From: Pycnococcus provasolii | Taxonomy: Eukaryota > Chlorophyta > Pseudoscourfieldiophyceae > Pseudoscourfieldiales | Assembly (NCBI GenBank): GCA_049487715.1 | Contig: CP150557.1 | Location: 620,001-684,000 of the forward strand | Length of the DNA stretch: 64,000 nucleotides | Direction of reading: 5' to 3' | In this document: piece after piece, positions 49,653-58,642 of the stretch | How positions within the stretch are numbered: position 1 is the stretch's first letter | Layout of the letters: each line of letters starts with the position of its first letter | Notes under the pieces: model-generated | Seen by the model: only the letters and a program-made list of their open reading frames with translations | Database searches by the model: none | Told to the model about the DNA's origin: nothing | Translations under genes and position numbers: made by a program

Positions 49653-50085
49653 GTTCTTCTGTGTAAGTTTTTTATTTGTTTTTGTATAAATGTCGTTCAG
49701 CTCCAGATGTATGCCGTAGTGTGCCGCGACCGCGATGAGGAAGCGGATCGATTGGATTAGCGCCGTCGGCGCAAATGTGATCGGCACTTCCTTGTCGAGG
49801 TCGCGACGCTGACATAGTCGCGAGCGGTACCGCATGATCTCGCGTGTAAGTTGCTCATGTGCAACTTCAGCATGCAGCTCTAAGATTAGCGGGATGGATG
49901 ATGACGTCCTCCGGCCGACCTGAAGTGAAGGTGCACTCTAGGCGCAGCTTCACCTCCCGCGCGATCTGCAAGTAAGTACTTCATCCTGTCCTGGACTCCT
50001 AGACGTCCGACGAGAAATCGACTTTTATTGCGTTGCTCTCTCCCGCGCGGATGATTAAATGCAATCAATAATTAATGCAGCAACG
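49653..50085. other. Intergenic region with a coding-like minus-strand remnant
   Basis: On the minus strand, after a TTGCAG at 49966-49971, the frame from 49965 reads REVKLRLECTFTSGRPEDVI then HPANLRAAC and stop. A neighbouring frame goes on from about 49880 (LELHAEVAHEQLTREIMRY; then VPITFAPTALIQSIRFLIAV). Composition is protein-like and a one-base change would join them. It vaguely recalls parts of large RNA polymerase subunits, but I would not name it. Probably a pseudogene fragment or exons of an unresolved gene. Confidence 0.25.
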
Positions 50086-50647
50086 TTACAAAATCGGAAT
50101 CGCGAGAAGGAAAGCAAGACTGTCTCGGCGAAGGCTCTCCTTCGGCGCATCATCAGACGAAGCGAGGCCTAGCACGGCATGTGCCTTTTGGTTGTCCTCG
50201 TACCAATACAATGCCGCACGGTGCTTGACCAAGCACGCGAGCCCGCCCCAGGTGAAGACGGCGGTCGTTCCAAGCGAAACGACAACCGTGACAAAGCGAA
50301 AATTCTCCCGCCGCAGTGACGAATTGCGCCGCCCACTAGCCCTCGGGTCCACGTGGACGAAGTGGAAATGCGCTTTGCAGTTGACTTGCAGTCGAACCAG
50401 ATTGGCGCCCTTGAGGAGAACATTGTTCCCGATGAGCTCTTTGAGCAAATCCTGCAACGGCTTGGGGATGGTGTCCAGGGCATGCTCGTCATCCGCCGGT
50501 GCCTCGTCGTACACGATTTTTTTTCGAATTGAAGACGACGACGCGAGCTTTGACTGCGAGTCGAGCAGTGGCACGCACGCACTCGTGCACTCGGTTCCGA
50601 CCGGGATCCCGAAGAAAAGGGCCCAGGTAACTTGGCAATAACAACAT
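50086..50647 (-). CDS. Small membrane protein, start unclear (A8 run)
   Basis: The minus strand encodes a convincing protein end: IRKKIVYDEAPADDEHALDT, a helix (KPLQDLLKELIGNNVLLKG), a membrane segment (FVTVVVSLGTTAVFTWGGLACLV) and a basic tail. This frame has no ATG at all. In another frame an ATG at 50647 opens a presequence-like stretch (MLLLPSYLGPFLRDPGRN) that runs into an A8 run at 50517-50524. With seven A residues the two would join in frame. So either a read error, ribosomal slippage at A8, or an unseen upstream exon. Function unknown; an organelle membrane protein is likely. Confidence 0.4.
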
Positions 50648-50820
50648 CTCAGTTCCAGGAGGGATCCCCGGAGAGACCCGGAGAGAAGGGACCCCGGGGG
50701 GCCCGGCGGCTGTGACACCCTCTGGCGGCCGTCATTCGTCCAGCTTTTCCACTTTTCGTTTCCGACGAGTAATCCACGGCTCACGTGAGCACTCCGTTAC
50801 TGACTGATCAGTCCTGGTCC

Positions 50821-52296
50821 ATGAACAGTCTCGTGAAACACCAGCCTGCACCAGTTGGGTTACCCTTAGCGTCTGCTCCTCATAGTGCTGTCCCTTTCTT
50901 TTCATCTTTCCTCGCGCTCGTCGCCTTCAAAAAAAATCAGTTCGTTGAACTGGAAGTACACGCCCATCCCAAAACAGGACTCGTCGCATGGAGAGATGTC
51001 GCGAAAGCTGCAGAGACGAAATATCGAGGACTGTACAACGCAAAACAAGCGAACGTTGTCAAGCTCAGCCGCACAAACAACGGACCCTACCGAGAATATC
51101 CCGTCTGGGTGCCAAGCGTGGACTACCACGTGCCACTAGCAGATATGACGTTCGCGGGAAATGCGCCCAAGACGGCTCAACTGCGCGCCGAAATTGGACA
51201 TGTGCCGGTGGAGATGAACGGCAATGAGACTGGCAGTGGGAAGAATAAGCGCAAGCGCGGAGGAGACAAAAGTGGCGACGTCGCCTCGCCTGTACCACCA
51301 CCGACACCACCCGCGCCGGTTCCCACTTCGCCGCCTGAGCCGACGCCAGACAAGCCCAAGAAGAAGAGCAAGGGCGAGCAGAAGGAGAAGGAGAAAGCTG
51401 CGAGCACTGCCGCCGCACCGCCGGCGCCTGTACAGACGCCAGACAAGGGCAAGAAGAAGAGCAAGGGCGAGCAGAAGGAGAAGGAGAAAGCTGCGAGCAC
51501 TGCCGCCGCGCCGCCTGCGCCTGCGCCGGTTCCCACTTCGCCGCCTGAGCCGACGCCAGACAAGGGCAAGAAGAAGAGCAAGGGAGAGCAGAAGGAGAAG
51601 GAGAAAGCTGCGAGCACTGCCGCCGCGCCGCCTGCGCCTGCGCCGGTTCCCACTTCGCCGCCTGAGCCGACGCCAGACAAGGGCAAGAAGAAGAGCAAGG
51701 GCGAGCAGAAGGAGAAGGAGAAAGCTGCGAGCACTACCGCCGCGCCGCCTGCGCCTGCGCCGGTTCCCACTTCGCCGCCTGAGCCGACGCCAGACAAGGG
51801 CAAGAAGAAGAGCAAGGGCGAGCAGAAGGAGAAGGAGAAAGCTGCGAGCACTGCCGCCGCGCCGCCTGCGCCTGCGCCGGTTCCCACTTCGCCGCCTGAG
51901 CCGACGCCAGACAAGGGCAAGAAGAAGAGCAAGGGCGAGCAGAAGGAGAAGGAGAAAGCTGCCAGCACTGATCCGCCAAAGGACTTAGGCCCTGTGAGTG
52001 CCGTGGCGAAAAGTATGTTTGCATCAGTGCCAAAGCAGGCACAACCCGAAGTCCGAAAGGACTCAGGGGCACCTGATTCCTCTGCTCCATCTGGTGATGG
52101 AACGGGAAAGCCCTCGGAAAAGGCAAATCCTACGACTGCTCCGGTCGATGGAGACGACGCGGATGATAGCACTAGCAACAGTAGCAGCAGCAGTAGTAGC
52201 AGCAGCGACGATAGTGGCGGCGGCGGCGATGATAGCAGCAGTAGCGACGATAGCAGCAGCAGCGACGATAGCAGCAGTAGCGACGACGAAGAATAG
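50821..52296 (+). CDS. Repeat-rich Pro/Lys/Ser protein with a novel N-terminal domain
   Basis: This 491-aa protein starts at the ATG at 50821 (MNSLVKHQPAPVG). Residues 30-120 form the only compact part (KKNQFVELEVHAHPKTGLVA; YREYPVWVPSVDYHVPL); I do not recognise it. Six imperfect repeats follow, each about 39 residues (117 bp): a Pro-rich half (PPAPAPVPTSPPEPTPDKG) and a Lys/Glu half (KKKSKGEQKEKEKAASTAA); the second copy is short. The tail is Ser/Asp (DDSSSSDDSSSSDDEE). Near identity of the DNA repeats suggests recent expansion. The charged repeats resemble nuclear or cytoskeletal low-complexity proteins. A short dispersed element begins at its stop codon. Confidence 0.65.
   Translation: MNSLVKHQPAPVGLPLASAPHSAVPFFSSFLALVAFKKNQFVELEVHAHPKTGLVAWRDVAKAAETKYRGLYNAKQANVVKLSRTNNGPYREYPVWVPSVDYHVPLADMTFAGNAPKTAQLRAEIGHVPVEMNGNETGSGKNKRKRGGDKSGDVASPVPPPTPPAPVPTSPPEPTPDKPKKKSKGEQKEKEKAASTAAAPPAPVQTPDKGKKKSKGEQKEKEKAASTAAAPPAPAPVPTSPPEPTPDKGKKKSKGEQKEKEKAASTAAAPPAPAPVPTSPPEPTPDKGKKKSKGEQKEKEKAASTTAAPPAPAPVPTSPPEPTPDKGKKKSKGEQKEKEKAASTAAAPPAPAPVPTSPPEPTPDKGKKKSKGEQKEKEKAASTDPPKDLGPVSAVAKSMFASVPKQAQPEVRKDSGAPDSSAPSGDGTGKPSEKANPTTAPVDGDDADDSTSNSSSSSSSSSDDSGGGGDDSSSSDDSSSSDDSSSSDDEE
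51319..51966. repeat. Coding minisatellite, 117-bp unit
   Basis: The mark GTTCCCACTTCGCCGCCTGA recurs at 51319, 51529, 51646, 51763 and 51880. The last three intervals are exactly 117 bp; the first interval (210 bp) holds one full and one 93-bp unit. All lengths are multiples of three, so the frame is kept. Confidence 0.9.
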
Positions 52297-52420
52297 CTGA
52301 GATCCCTCATTCAGTAATGAAGTTGCACATTAGTTTGTCCAACGGTCGTTCATTCACACCATTCACTTTCACCATTTAGCCCATTCACTCACCATTCATT
52401 TGATCCTAGAACGATTCCTA
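52297..52420 (+). mobile_element. Stop-codon-associated repeat, copy 1 (124 bp)
   Basis: Starts CTGAGATCCCTCATTCAG directly after the stop codon of the gene at 50821 and is rich in CCATTCAC. It is flanked by GAAGAATAG (52288-52296 and 52421-52429), a 9-bp duplication that includes the stop codon. Copies 2 and 3 lie at 59281 and 60954. Confidence 0.6.
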
Positions 52421-52494
52421 GAAGAATAGTCGTTCATTCATTTGAATACAAGGTAAATGCATTTGTGCAACAAAATTCAATAAATTTACAGAGA

Positions 52495-53469
52495 TTAAGT
52501 ACCCGCCGATCCATATTTATCGTCTAGGCCTTTCAGCACATCCGCAAACAAAGACGGCCGTTCTGGCGACTCGGGCGCGCTAGGCGGTGACGGTGCGAAC
52601 ACCTCCGCCCCTTGCGACATCAGTCCTTCGTCTGGTGCTGCCTTGCCACCAAGAGGCTCGGCGAAGCGGTCACCCCCCGACAGCTGCATGTTCTTTGGAT
52701 CGTGACGATCATCGAAGAGCGAGTAGCCGTACGGCGGCGGTGACGGAGAAGACGGCGGTCTTGGCGCTGGCGGTGGCGGCCTGAACGGGTCGCGATATTC
52801 TCCGCCCAAGTCTATGTATTCGCGCAGTGAGTCATACCTCTCCGGGTCGATTTCCGCCGGCCCGCCCTTGTGGTCAGGGAATAGCCACGGGCAAACTCGC
52901 TTGATGCGCGTGCATCGCAGCAGCGCGTGCGCGTCCTGCTCAATGACGTTTAAGTCGCACTTGTGCGCCTCGTGTGCGACGTGGCACGGATACCTCTGCT
53001 GCGGCTTCGCGAGTCCTCCGTCCTTTCCATACCCGACGATGACGCCCGCGAGTTGTGCGCGTGGGTCTGCGTTCCACTTGCGCTCTGACATCTGTTCGCT
53101 CGGCGTTGCGCTCGCCTGCGCGAGTTCTACTATGGATGCGTTCGCCTGACCGACGTGTGCCGCACTTCCTGGCCTGATCGGGTCGATGCGTCCTGCGCCC
53201 GTCGCGTGAAGTTTCGGGTTCACGAGGTGGTACTGCGACTTCTGCGCGCCTCCGTGGTACGCGAGAATGCCGAACGTCGCGATGAGTAGCGTGACTGCGC
53301 CAACGAGCCAGGTTGCCATTCGGAACGTGTTTCTGTTTTCCTCGGCGTCTAGGGAAAGGTCGTGTTCGAGTTCCTTAAGTCTTTCGTGGAGCTGCGCCTC
53401 TTCGTCGGCCAGTATTAGTTCCTGGCGCGACACGAGCGGTTTGCGCGCCGTCGACGTCGACGTGAACAT
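52495..53469 (-). CDS. Single-pass membrane protein with coiled coil
   Basis: This 324-aa protein starts at the ATG at 53469. Residues 17-48 form a short coiled coil (LILADEEAQLHERLKELEHD), followed by one membrane helix (MATWLVGAVTLLIATFGILAY), giving a type II layout. The lumenal part has six Cys, among them CHVAHEAHKCDL and CTRIKRVCPW, likely disulfide-bonded, and then a Pro-rich tail (RPPPPAPRPPSSPSPPPYG). I do not recognise it; a Golgi or ER protein is likely. UGUAA (TTACA at 52486) lies 5 nt after the stop. Confidence 0.6.
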   Translation of the reverse strand: MFTSTSTARKPLVSRQELILADEEAQLHERLKELEHDLSLDAEENRNTFRMATWLVGAVTLLIATFGILAYHGGAQKSQYHLVNPKLHATGAGRIDPIRPGSAAHVGQANASIVELAQASATPSEQMSERKWNADPRAQLAGVIVGYGKDGGLAKPQQRYPCHVAHEAHKCDLNVIEQDAHALLRCTRIKRVCPWLFPDHKGGPAEIDPERYDSLREYIDLGGEYRDPFRPPPPAPRPPSSPSPPPYGYSLFDDRHDPKNMQLSGGDRFAEPLGGKAAPDEGLMSQGAEVFAPSPPSAPESPERPSLFADVLKGLDDKYGSAGT

Positions 53470-53693
53470 AAAGAAACCAACAAATAAGGAACCAATCACA
53501 CAACCAAATCCACCACCAAGTACTTATGCGAAATGTATGATATGATATGATTGGTGCAAGCCGATAATCTAGATGCAAAAGCGAGGAACTATCGCACTTA
53601 AGGGATGGGCAGCAATCAAACAACCCGAATTTATTATACGATACAACCCTAAGGTAATTTTATCGTAATTTTAACGGGACGAGTAGGTAGGAA

Positions 53694-53705
53694 GGGTTAG
53701 GGTTT
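53694..53705. repeat. Telomere-type motif AAGGGTTAGGGTTT between divergent genes
   Basis: Short telomere-type motif between the membrane protein gene (minus, 53469) and the Rieske oxygenase (plus, 53919). Confidence 0.6.
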
Positions 53706-53918
53706 CTATTTAAGGTTAGCGACTAATCAATCCCTGGCTGTTATCTGAAATCTCTGAGAGGCTCAAAGAATCACAGGCATCCATCTGATTCTGAGTCTGA
53801 TCTTTTCGGGACCGTGTTTGGTTTGGAATAATTTGGATAATAATCTGTCGGAGATACGTCACCACAGCTTCTTTGGACTGTTTCTTTGCGAGCGACTTTG
53901 TTATTATTCCAGATAATA

Positions 53919-55988
53919 ATGGTCTCTGCCAGCTCTTCCATAACGACTTCATCAATGTCAGTGTCGTTGTCCTTTCGTCACAAGTGTTTTCACAAGAGTC
54001 GTCGTCATCGTGCTCCGCGTTCTCAGCACTACTTGCCTTGCAGAAGGTACGCGTCGTCGTCGTCGTCGTCGTCACCCGGGTCATGGCGCACGCGTGTCGC
54101 CATCACAGACGCCGACGCCACGCTCGACACCTCCGTGATTGGGGAATCGCCCAAAGTGCCGTACGCTTTCAAAAAGCAGTGGTACCCACTCGTCGTGCTC
54201 GACATGATCAACCCGGATCTCCCGCACGCAGTCAGCCTCTTCGGAGAACGACTCGTCGTCTGGAAAGACGGACAAGGCGAGTGGCGCGTCTTCGAGGACA
54301 GGTGCCCGCACCGCGCCGCGCCGCTCAGCGAAGGACGCGTCGAGCAGGATGGTACGCTCATGTGCGCGTACCACGCGTGGAGGTTCGACGGACAGGGAGA
54401 GTGCGTGAGCATCCCGCAGTCGGCGGACCCGGAAACACAGAAGCGCATCGTCGGGAACCCAAGGGCGTGCGCAACCGCGCGCCCGAGCTTTGTCGCGCAG
54501 GGACTCATATGGGCGTGGGGAGAGGGCGGACCGGACGCGCTCATGGAGTCCATGCAAGTGGAGGCGAGCTTGGTTCCCGAGATGGAAGGAACGGGTCCCA
54601 GCGGAGTAGCGCCAGGAGAGACGGATGCGGAGACGGGCGAGCCGGTGCCTTGGAATGGCGGCGCGTACCGCAACAGCTGGCAGTGCCGCGACCTGCCGTA
54701 CGGATGGGCAGCCTTTTTTGAAAATGCCATCGATCCCGCGCATGCCGTTGTCAGCCACCACGCCGTCGTGGGAGACCGCTACGACGACCCCGCGCACTTT
54801 GAGTGCGTCACGCAACGCAAGATGGCAGCCGACACGGGATTTCGATGCGAGGTGGTGCCCGCCGTGCCGCCATTCAACCAGCCAGGCGACTATGACGACG
54901 CGCGTGTTTGGTACGACTTCCGCCCACCTTGCAACCTGATGATCGACTGGCGTCACAAGGAGGGATCGCGCCTGCTTACCGCGCACTACGCGGTGCCCAC
55001 CAAACCTGGCTGGATTAGGCACATCGTCGCCACCGTTGCGCAGCGAGGCGGAGGTGACGACGTCCTGTCGCATCGCTGGTGGAAGTTGAACCTGTTCACG
55101 CTCACATCGCCCGCTTGGATGACGCACGTCGTTGGACCCACGTTCCTTCACCAGGACATGGTCCTGCTTCACCAGCAGGAGAAGATCGTTCTGAGCGGAG
55201 GCAAGTTCCGCGATGGTGTGGAGATTGCGCCGTTAAATCCTGACGAGGCTGCCGAGGCACCGCTGCCGCAGATGTGGAAGGATCTCGTGTACTCGCCGTA
55301 TCCGCCGGACAAGATGGACATCATGTTCTACCAGTGGGTGGAGAAGCACGGCCCGCTTCCCTACCCTCCGTCGATGCCGTTCCCCGCGATCGAGATGGAT
55401 AAGGCGAAGCTCTTCGACACGCGGTCGGTTCATACCGACTACTGCACACACTGCCAGGGTGCGGAGCGCAACATGAAGCTCGGCGCGACGGTGTCGACTG
55501 TCTTGTCCGCCGCATGCGCCATCGTCGCACTGTCGATCGGCTCATCTTCCCTGTACGCGCATATGAGCACGGTCGGCGCATCGTCCGGCGTGTCGGTCGT
55601 TGATGACATCGCCTGCACGGTAGGTGCCATCCCGGGAATTGTGTGGAGCTCGGCGTACAATGCAGTCACGTTTGGTTCGCTTGCGTATGGCCTGCGCATC
55701 TTTCTCACGCTCTTCGAAACGTACGAGTACAGTCATGCCGAGGACAACATCGTCGTCGAGGGCATGGCGTCGATCGGCCTTGCGAAGGACGGACCTAGCT
55801 TGTACATCAATGCTGTGGATGCATTCCTCTTTGGTCCAGGGTCGGGTAAGCGTATTTCCGATAGCATGGAGAAGGAAGGGGCACGTTGGGAGGACAGTGA
55901 GGAGGGCCAGGTGGCTGCGAGCGGCGTTACGGCGTACGAACGAATGAAGCATTCGGGTGCGACAAATGCGTGGAGGTTGAAGAAGTAA
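53919..55988 (+). CDS. Rieske oxygenase of the pheophorbide a oxygenase/TIC55 family, plastid
   Basis: This 689-aa protein starts at the ATG at 53919; about 65 Ser/Arg-rich residues form a transit peptide. The Rieske 2Fe-2S ligands are C129-P-H131 and C149-x-x-H152 (RCPHRAAPLSEGR and CAYHAWRFDG). The mononuclear iron site is D272, H275 and H280 in IDPAHAVVSHH. Near the C-terminus the redox-active CxxC that defines the PAO/TIC55/PTC52 group is present (DYCTHCQGAE, C509 and C512), with two membrane helices. PAO opens the ring of pheophorbide a during chlorophyll breakdown; TIC55 hydroxylates chlorophyll catabolites. Sequence alone does not decide between these. Members are envelope or thylakoid bound and use ferredoxin. 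Confidence 0.87.
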   Translation: MVSASSSITTSSMSVSLSFRHKCFHKSRRHRAPRSQHYLPCRRYASSSSSSSPGSWRTRVAITDADATLDTSVIGESPKVPYAFKKQWYPLVVLDMINPDLPHAVSLFGERLVVWKDGQGEWRVFEDRCPHRAAPLSEGRVEQDGTLMCAYHAWRFDGQGECVSIPQSADPETQKRIVGNPRACATARPSFVAQGLIWAWGEGGPDALMESMQVEASLVPEMEGTGPSGVAPGETDAETGEPVPWNGGAYRNSWQCRDLPYGWAAFFENAIDPAHAVVSHHAVVGDRYDDPAHFECVTQRKMAADTGFRCEVVPAVPPFNQPGDYDDARVWYDFRPPCNLMIDWRHKEGSRLLTAHYAVPTKPGWIRHIVATVAQRGGGDDVLSHRWWKLNLFTLTSPAWMTHVVGPTFLHQDMVLLHQQEKIVLSGGKFRDGVEIAPLNPDEAAEAPLPQMWKDLVYSPYPPDKMDIMFYQWVEKHGPLPYPPSMPFPAIEMDKAKLFDTRSVHTDYCTHCQGAERNMKLGATVSTVLSAACAIVALSIGSSSLYAHMSTVGASSGVSVVDDIACTVGAIPGIVWSSAYNAVTFGSLAYGLRIFLTLFETYEYSHAEDNIVVEGMASIGLAKDGPSLYINAVDAFLFGPGSGKRISDSMEKEGARWEDSEEGQVAASGVTAYERMKHSGATNAWRLKK

Positions 55989-56058
55989 GCGATCCATTTC
56001 ATGCCACTTTTGTTTTCGTTACAATCAACCATCTTCAACAAGGGCCAACCGAATGACC

Positions 56059-57246
56059 TTACTCGCGCATTTGATTCGCGTTCACTGCAACATGAGCGGC
56101 TGCCGCAGTGCTTTCTACCGTAGCCTGCGCGACAGCCCTTTGCTGCTGTGCCTTCGCAACGCCACCGCTGTTGCGAAAGACGCCGAGAATGAGCCCTCCC
56201 GCACGCAGTGAGAGAAGCAGAGCGATTCCCCAAAGGATCACGTTGATGACGGCAAACACTCCTGGCGCCTTGTCGCCGGCAAAGAGATGCGTTCCTTGGA
56301 GCAAAACGAAGTAAAGTCCCGCGGCGAAGTTGCCAACAATCGGCGGGCCTACGAGCATCCAGCAGCACCACACGATGTGGAAGAGGAAGTGCGTGAAAAA
56401 CCATAGGTAAGGAACCGCGTTGGCGCCCGCGTCGAATTGCAATGCGTAGTACGCACCACCCAGGTAGAGCACCCGCCCGCTGATGGCGATTCCAGCGACG
56501 GCGACAAGCGCGGCGAAAAAGAAATCGCCAACAGATTTCTTGTTTCCTGCTGCTAGACATGCTATCAGCGCGAGAACATTCCAGAAGTATGCGACTATCG
56601 TCACGAGCCAGGCGTAGTACATGGCACGGCACGCCTTGCGCCTTGTGGGATCCTCGATATCCTGGTCGAGATTGTGGTGAATCCTTGGGCAACACATGGG
56701 CCAATTGATGGGACGAGCTGCTTTGTCCTCTTCCAAGATGCCAAGCTCAAGCTCGCGCTGCTCGCAACGCACCCTGCGCGCCTCCAGGCGCTTTCGTCGT
56801 GTTTCTAGGTCGAGTTTTGACGTATCTGGCGCTTTGACTTTAATGTGCGAGGGAAGCTTCAATGGTTGCTGCAATGATGATGATGATGTGGTAGTAGTGG
56901 ACCTTGGTTGTTCGCGTCGTTGCGCCCACGATGGGGTATGTTGCTGTTGTTGTTCTTGGTATTCATGTTGTCCTGCTGTCGCTTTCAGTTCATTTTCGTC
57001 GTCGTCGAACTCAGTAGTGCCGGCGCGGCGGGTCGCCCGGGCTCCCGACGCCTGGTCCGAGGACGCGTCGGCGGCTGCACGAAACCATGCGGGCGTCGAC
57101 GTCGTCGACTGGGGCAGACGTTCTTCATCAAACACGTCACCACCTCCAGTGCCGCCGCCACCACCACCACGAGCAGCAGCAGCAGTGATACCGTCGTCGA
57201 AGGGGTCAGACGTATCGTACGTATTCGAGCGGTGCCATTCGGACAT
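56059..57246 (-). CDS. SCAMP: Secretory carrier membrane protein (SCAMP)
   Basis: This 395-aa protein is a SCAMP of the post-Golgi and endocytic pathway. The N-terminus has an endocytic DPF motif (DTSDPFDDG), a long Gly/Ala/Gln-rich region, then a coiled coil (KLDLETRRKRLEARRVRCEQRELELG). The conserved WPMCCPRIHHNLDQDI comes just before the four membrane helices, as in all SCAMPs. The cytosolic loop after helix 2 (SGRVLYLGGAYYALQFD) and the C-terminal tail are also typical. The N-terminus is longer than in plants. A UGUAA (TTACA at 56020) lies 35 nt after the stop. Confidence 0.92.
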   Translation of the reverse strand: MSEWHRSNTYDTSDPFDDGITAAAARGGGGGGTGGGDVFDEERLPQSTTSTPAWFRAAADASSDQASGARATRRAGTTEFDDDENELKATAGQHEYQEQQQQHTPSWAQRREQPRSTTTTSSSSLQQPLKLPSHIKVKAPDTSKLDLETRRKRLEARRVRCEQRELELGILEEDKAARPINWPMCCPRIHHNLDQDIEDPTRRKACRAMYYAWLVTIVAYFWNVLALIACLAAGNKKSVGDFFFAALVAVAGIAISGRVLYLGGAYYALQFDAGANAVPYLWFFTHFLFHIVWCCWMLVGPPIVGNFAAGLYFVLLQGTHLFAGDKAPGVFAVINVILWGIALLLSLRAGGLILGVFRNSGGVAKAQQQRAVAQATVESTAAAAHVAVNANQMRE

Positions 57247-57623
57247 GGAAACGTTTCAGTTAGTTGGGCGAAGACAAAGAATGAATCAATTTGTTTTTTA
57301 CGTAAAAAAACCCTTCGCATTTCGCAAATTTTCGTCGGATATCCTATCGCGTGGGGCTTTGGAATCTTCTATGGTGGGTTAGCGCAATTTGTCGCAGGTC
57401 TGTGATGGGCAATCACGCCACTACAGCGGCTAATTCTTCAAGAAGCTGTCAAGTCTGTGGGCATTCGTCGCCGTCATCGACATCACAAGAGCAGCACGAT
57501 GATCTTACCTCCAACGCTGAGCAGCCTTGGTGGTGCACTCGTGCGCGAGGAATACAGATTGTACAGTGAGGAGGAGGAGGCTGACGAGGTTGTCATGTAT
57601 CCGAATCACTCATGTTCGACTGC

Positions 57624-58435
57624 CTACTTCTTGTTGTCTTGTCCCGCAGGCCGCGAGCCCCACGAGTCGCGGTCGAGGGCAAACTCCAGAGGTCCTAGCG
57701 GCGCGGTAAATGGCGGTGGCTCAGGTGCAGGTTCATCTGTTGAGCCCCAGAAGCCGCCCATCTTTTGTAGAGTCACGTCCTGTCCAGCGCAAAGTCGTAC
57801 TTGGCAAGCAAGCCTCAACTTTTGATTGGTCGGTGGGCCGTGCGGCGGAAAGTTCAAGCGAAGGCGCTCCTTCTGTGTCCACGTGGCAGGTTCGACGCGG
57901 CCGTCCAATACGCGTACAGCGCACGTTCCACTGTTTTATTCAGCGTGTGTAGCGTTGTTAGTGCTGTCTGTTGTTGATCTAATTGTTAAAGCCACGGATG
58001 GTTGTTAGAGGTCGTGACTTACCACGTGCCCAATCCTCTGCAGTTGATGGTTCTTGCGCCTTCGTTGTGCGGCGAGAGTCCGTTCATGAGCATCGCGGAT
58101 CGAAGCAGCGTTCCGCTAGGCGCTGACGCATTTTGTTTGCCGAAACGAATCTTCACTTCATCCGAGGACGACGACTCCGAACCGGCTGATGATGATGACG
58201 AGGACGATGCCGATGCCAAGTATGATGATGAGGAACGAACATGGCGTACATTGCCACTCCAGAACGTACGACAACGAGGAGTAGGAATGAGCACACGACA
58301 GATTGATAAAGGAGCAGCACGACTACAGTCATGTCGACGCAAGGGTATTGCTTCCAACGAAGGGCGAAGTGAACAATGAGGAGAAAACCGCCATCGAGAG
58401 CGAGAGCGAGAAAGAGAACGAGCGAGTGCCGGCAT
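57624..58435 (-). CDS. PNSB3: 2Fe-2S ferredoxin-like NDH subunit, PNSB3/NDF4 type (two exons)
   Basis: Exon 1 is 58023-58435, exon 2 is 57624-57930, giving 239 aa. The 92-nt intron (GTAAGT...AACAG) splits a Cys codon; joining restores GLGTCGTCAVRV, so the model is firm. Residues 1-90 are a Ser/Arg-rich plastid transit peptide. The cluster ligands are C132, C138, C141 and C180 (NCRGLGTCGTC and LACQ). The blocks RLRLNFPPH and KMGGFWG are specific for PNSB3 (NDF4), a peripheral part of subcomplex B of the plastid NADH dehydrogenase-like complex in cyclic electron flow. Many green algae lost the ndh genes, so this protein may have another role here. The sequence upstream of the ATG at 58435 is open but lacks another ATG. 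Confidence 0.85.
57931..58022 (-). other. Intron of the PNSB3-like gene, 92 nt
   Basis: Read on the minus strand: donor GTAAGT directly after CACGTG, acceptor AACAG before TGGAACGTG. Joining completes a conserved Cys codon of the iron-sulfur motif. Confidence 0.88.
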
Positions 58436-58642
58436 TTCGAGCCAGATCGGATTATGCGGAGCTCCGGAGACGGAGCAGGATGAGGTGTGAGGTGAACCCC
58501 TAAACGGGATGCGCCGAGCAGCCAAAACCCCAACTAAAAGGAGGTGGAAACGGGATTTTTAACGGGATTTGGTTCCCCCCACCCAGGCAGCCAGGTGGAT
58601 AGAGAGAGACCTCCTCTCCTATCATTATTGTTCCCGCTTGAT

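Noticed and set aside
57404-57825. Small plus-strand frames (54 and about 115 codons) downstream of SCAMP
   Set aside because: They overlap the 3' exon of PNSB3 on the other strand, and their sequence is its shadow or low complexity.
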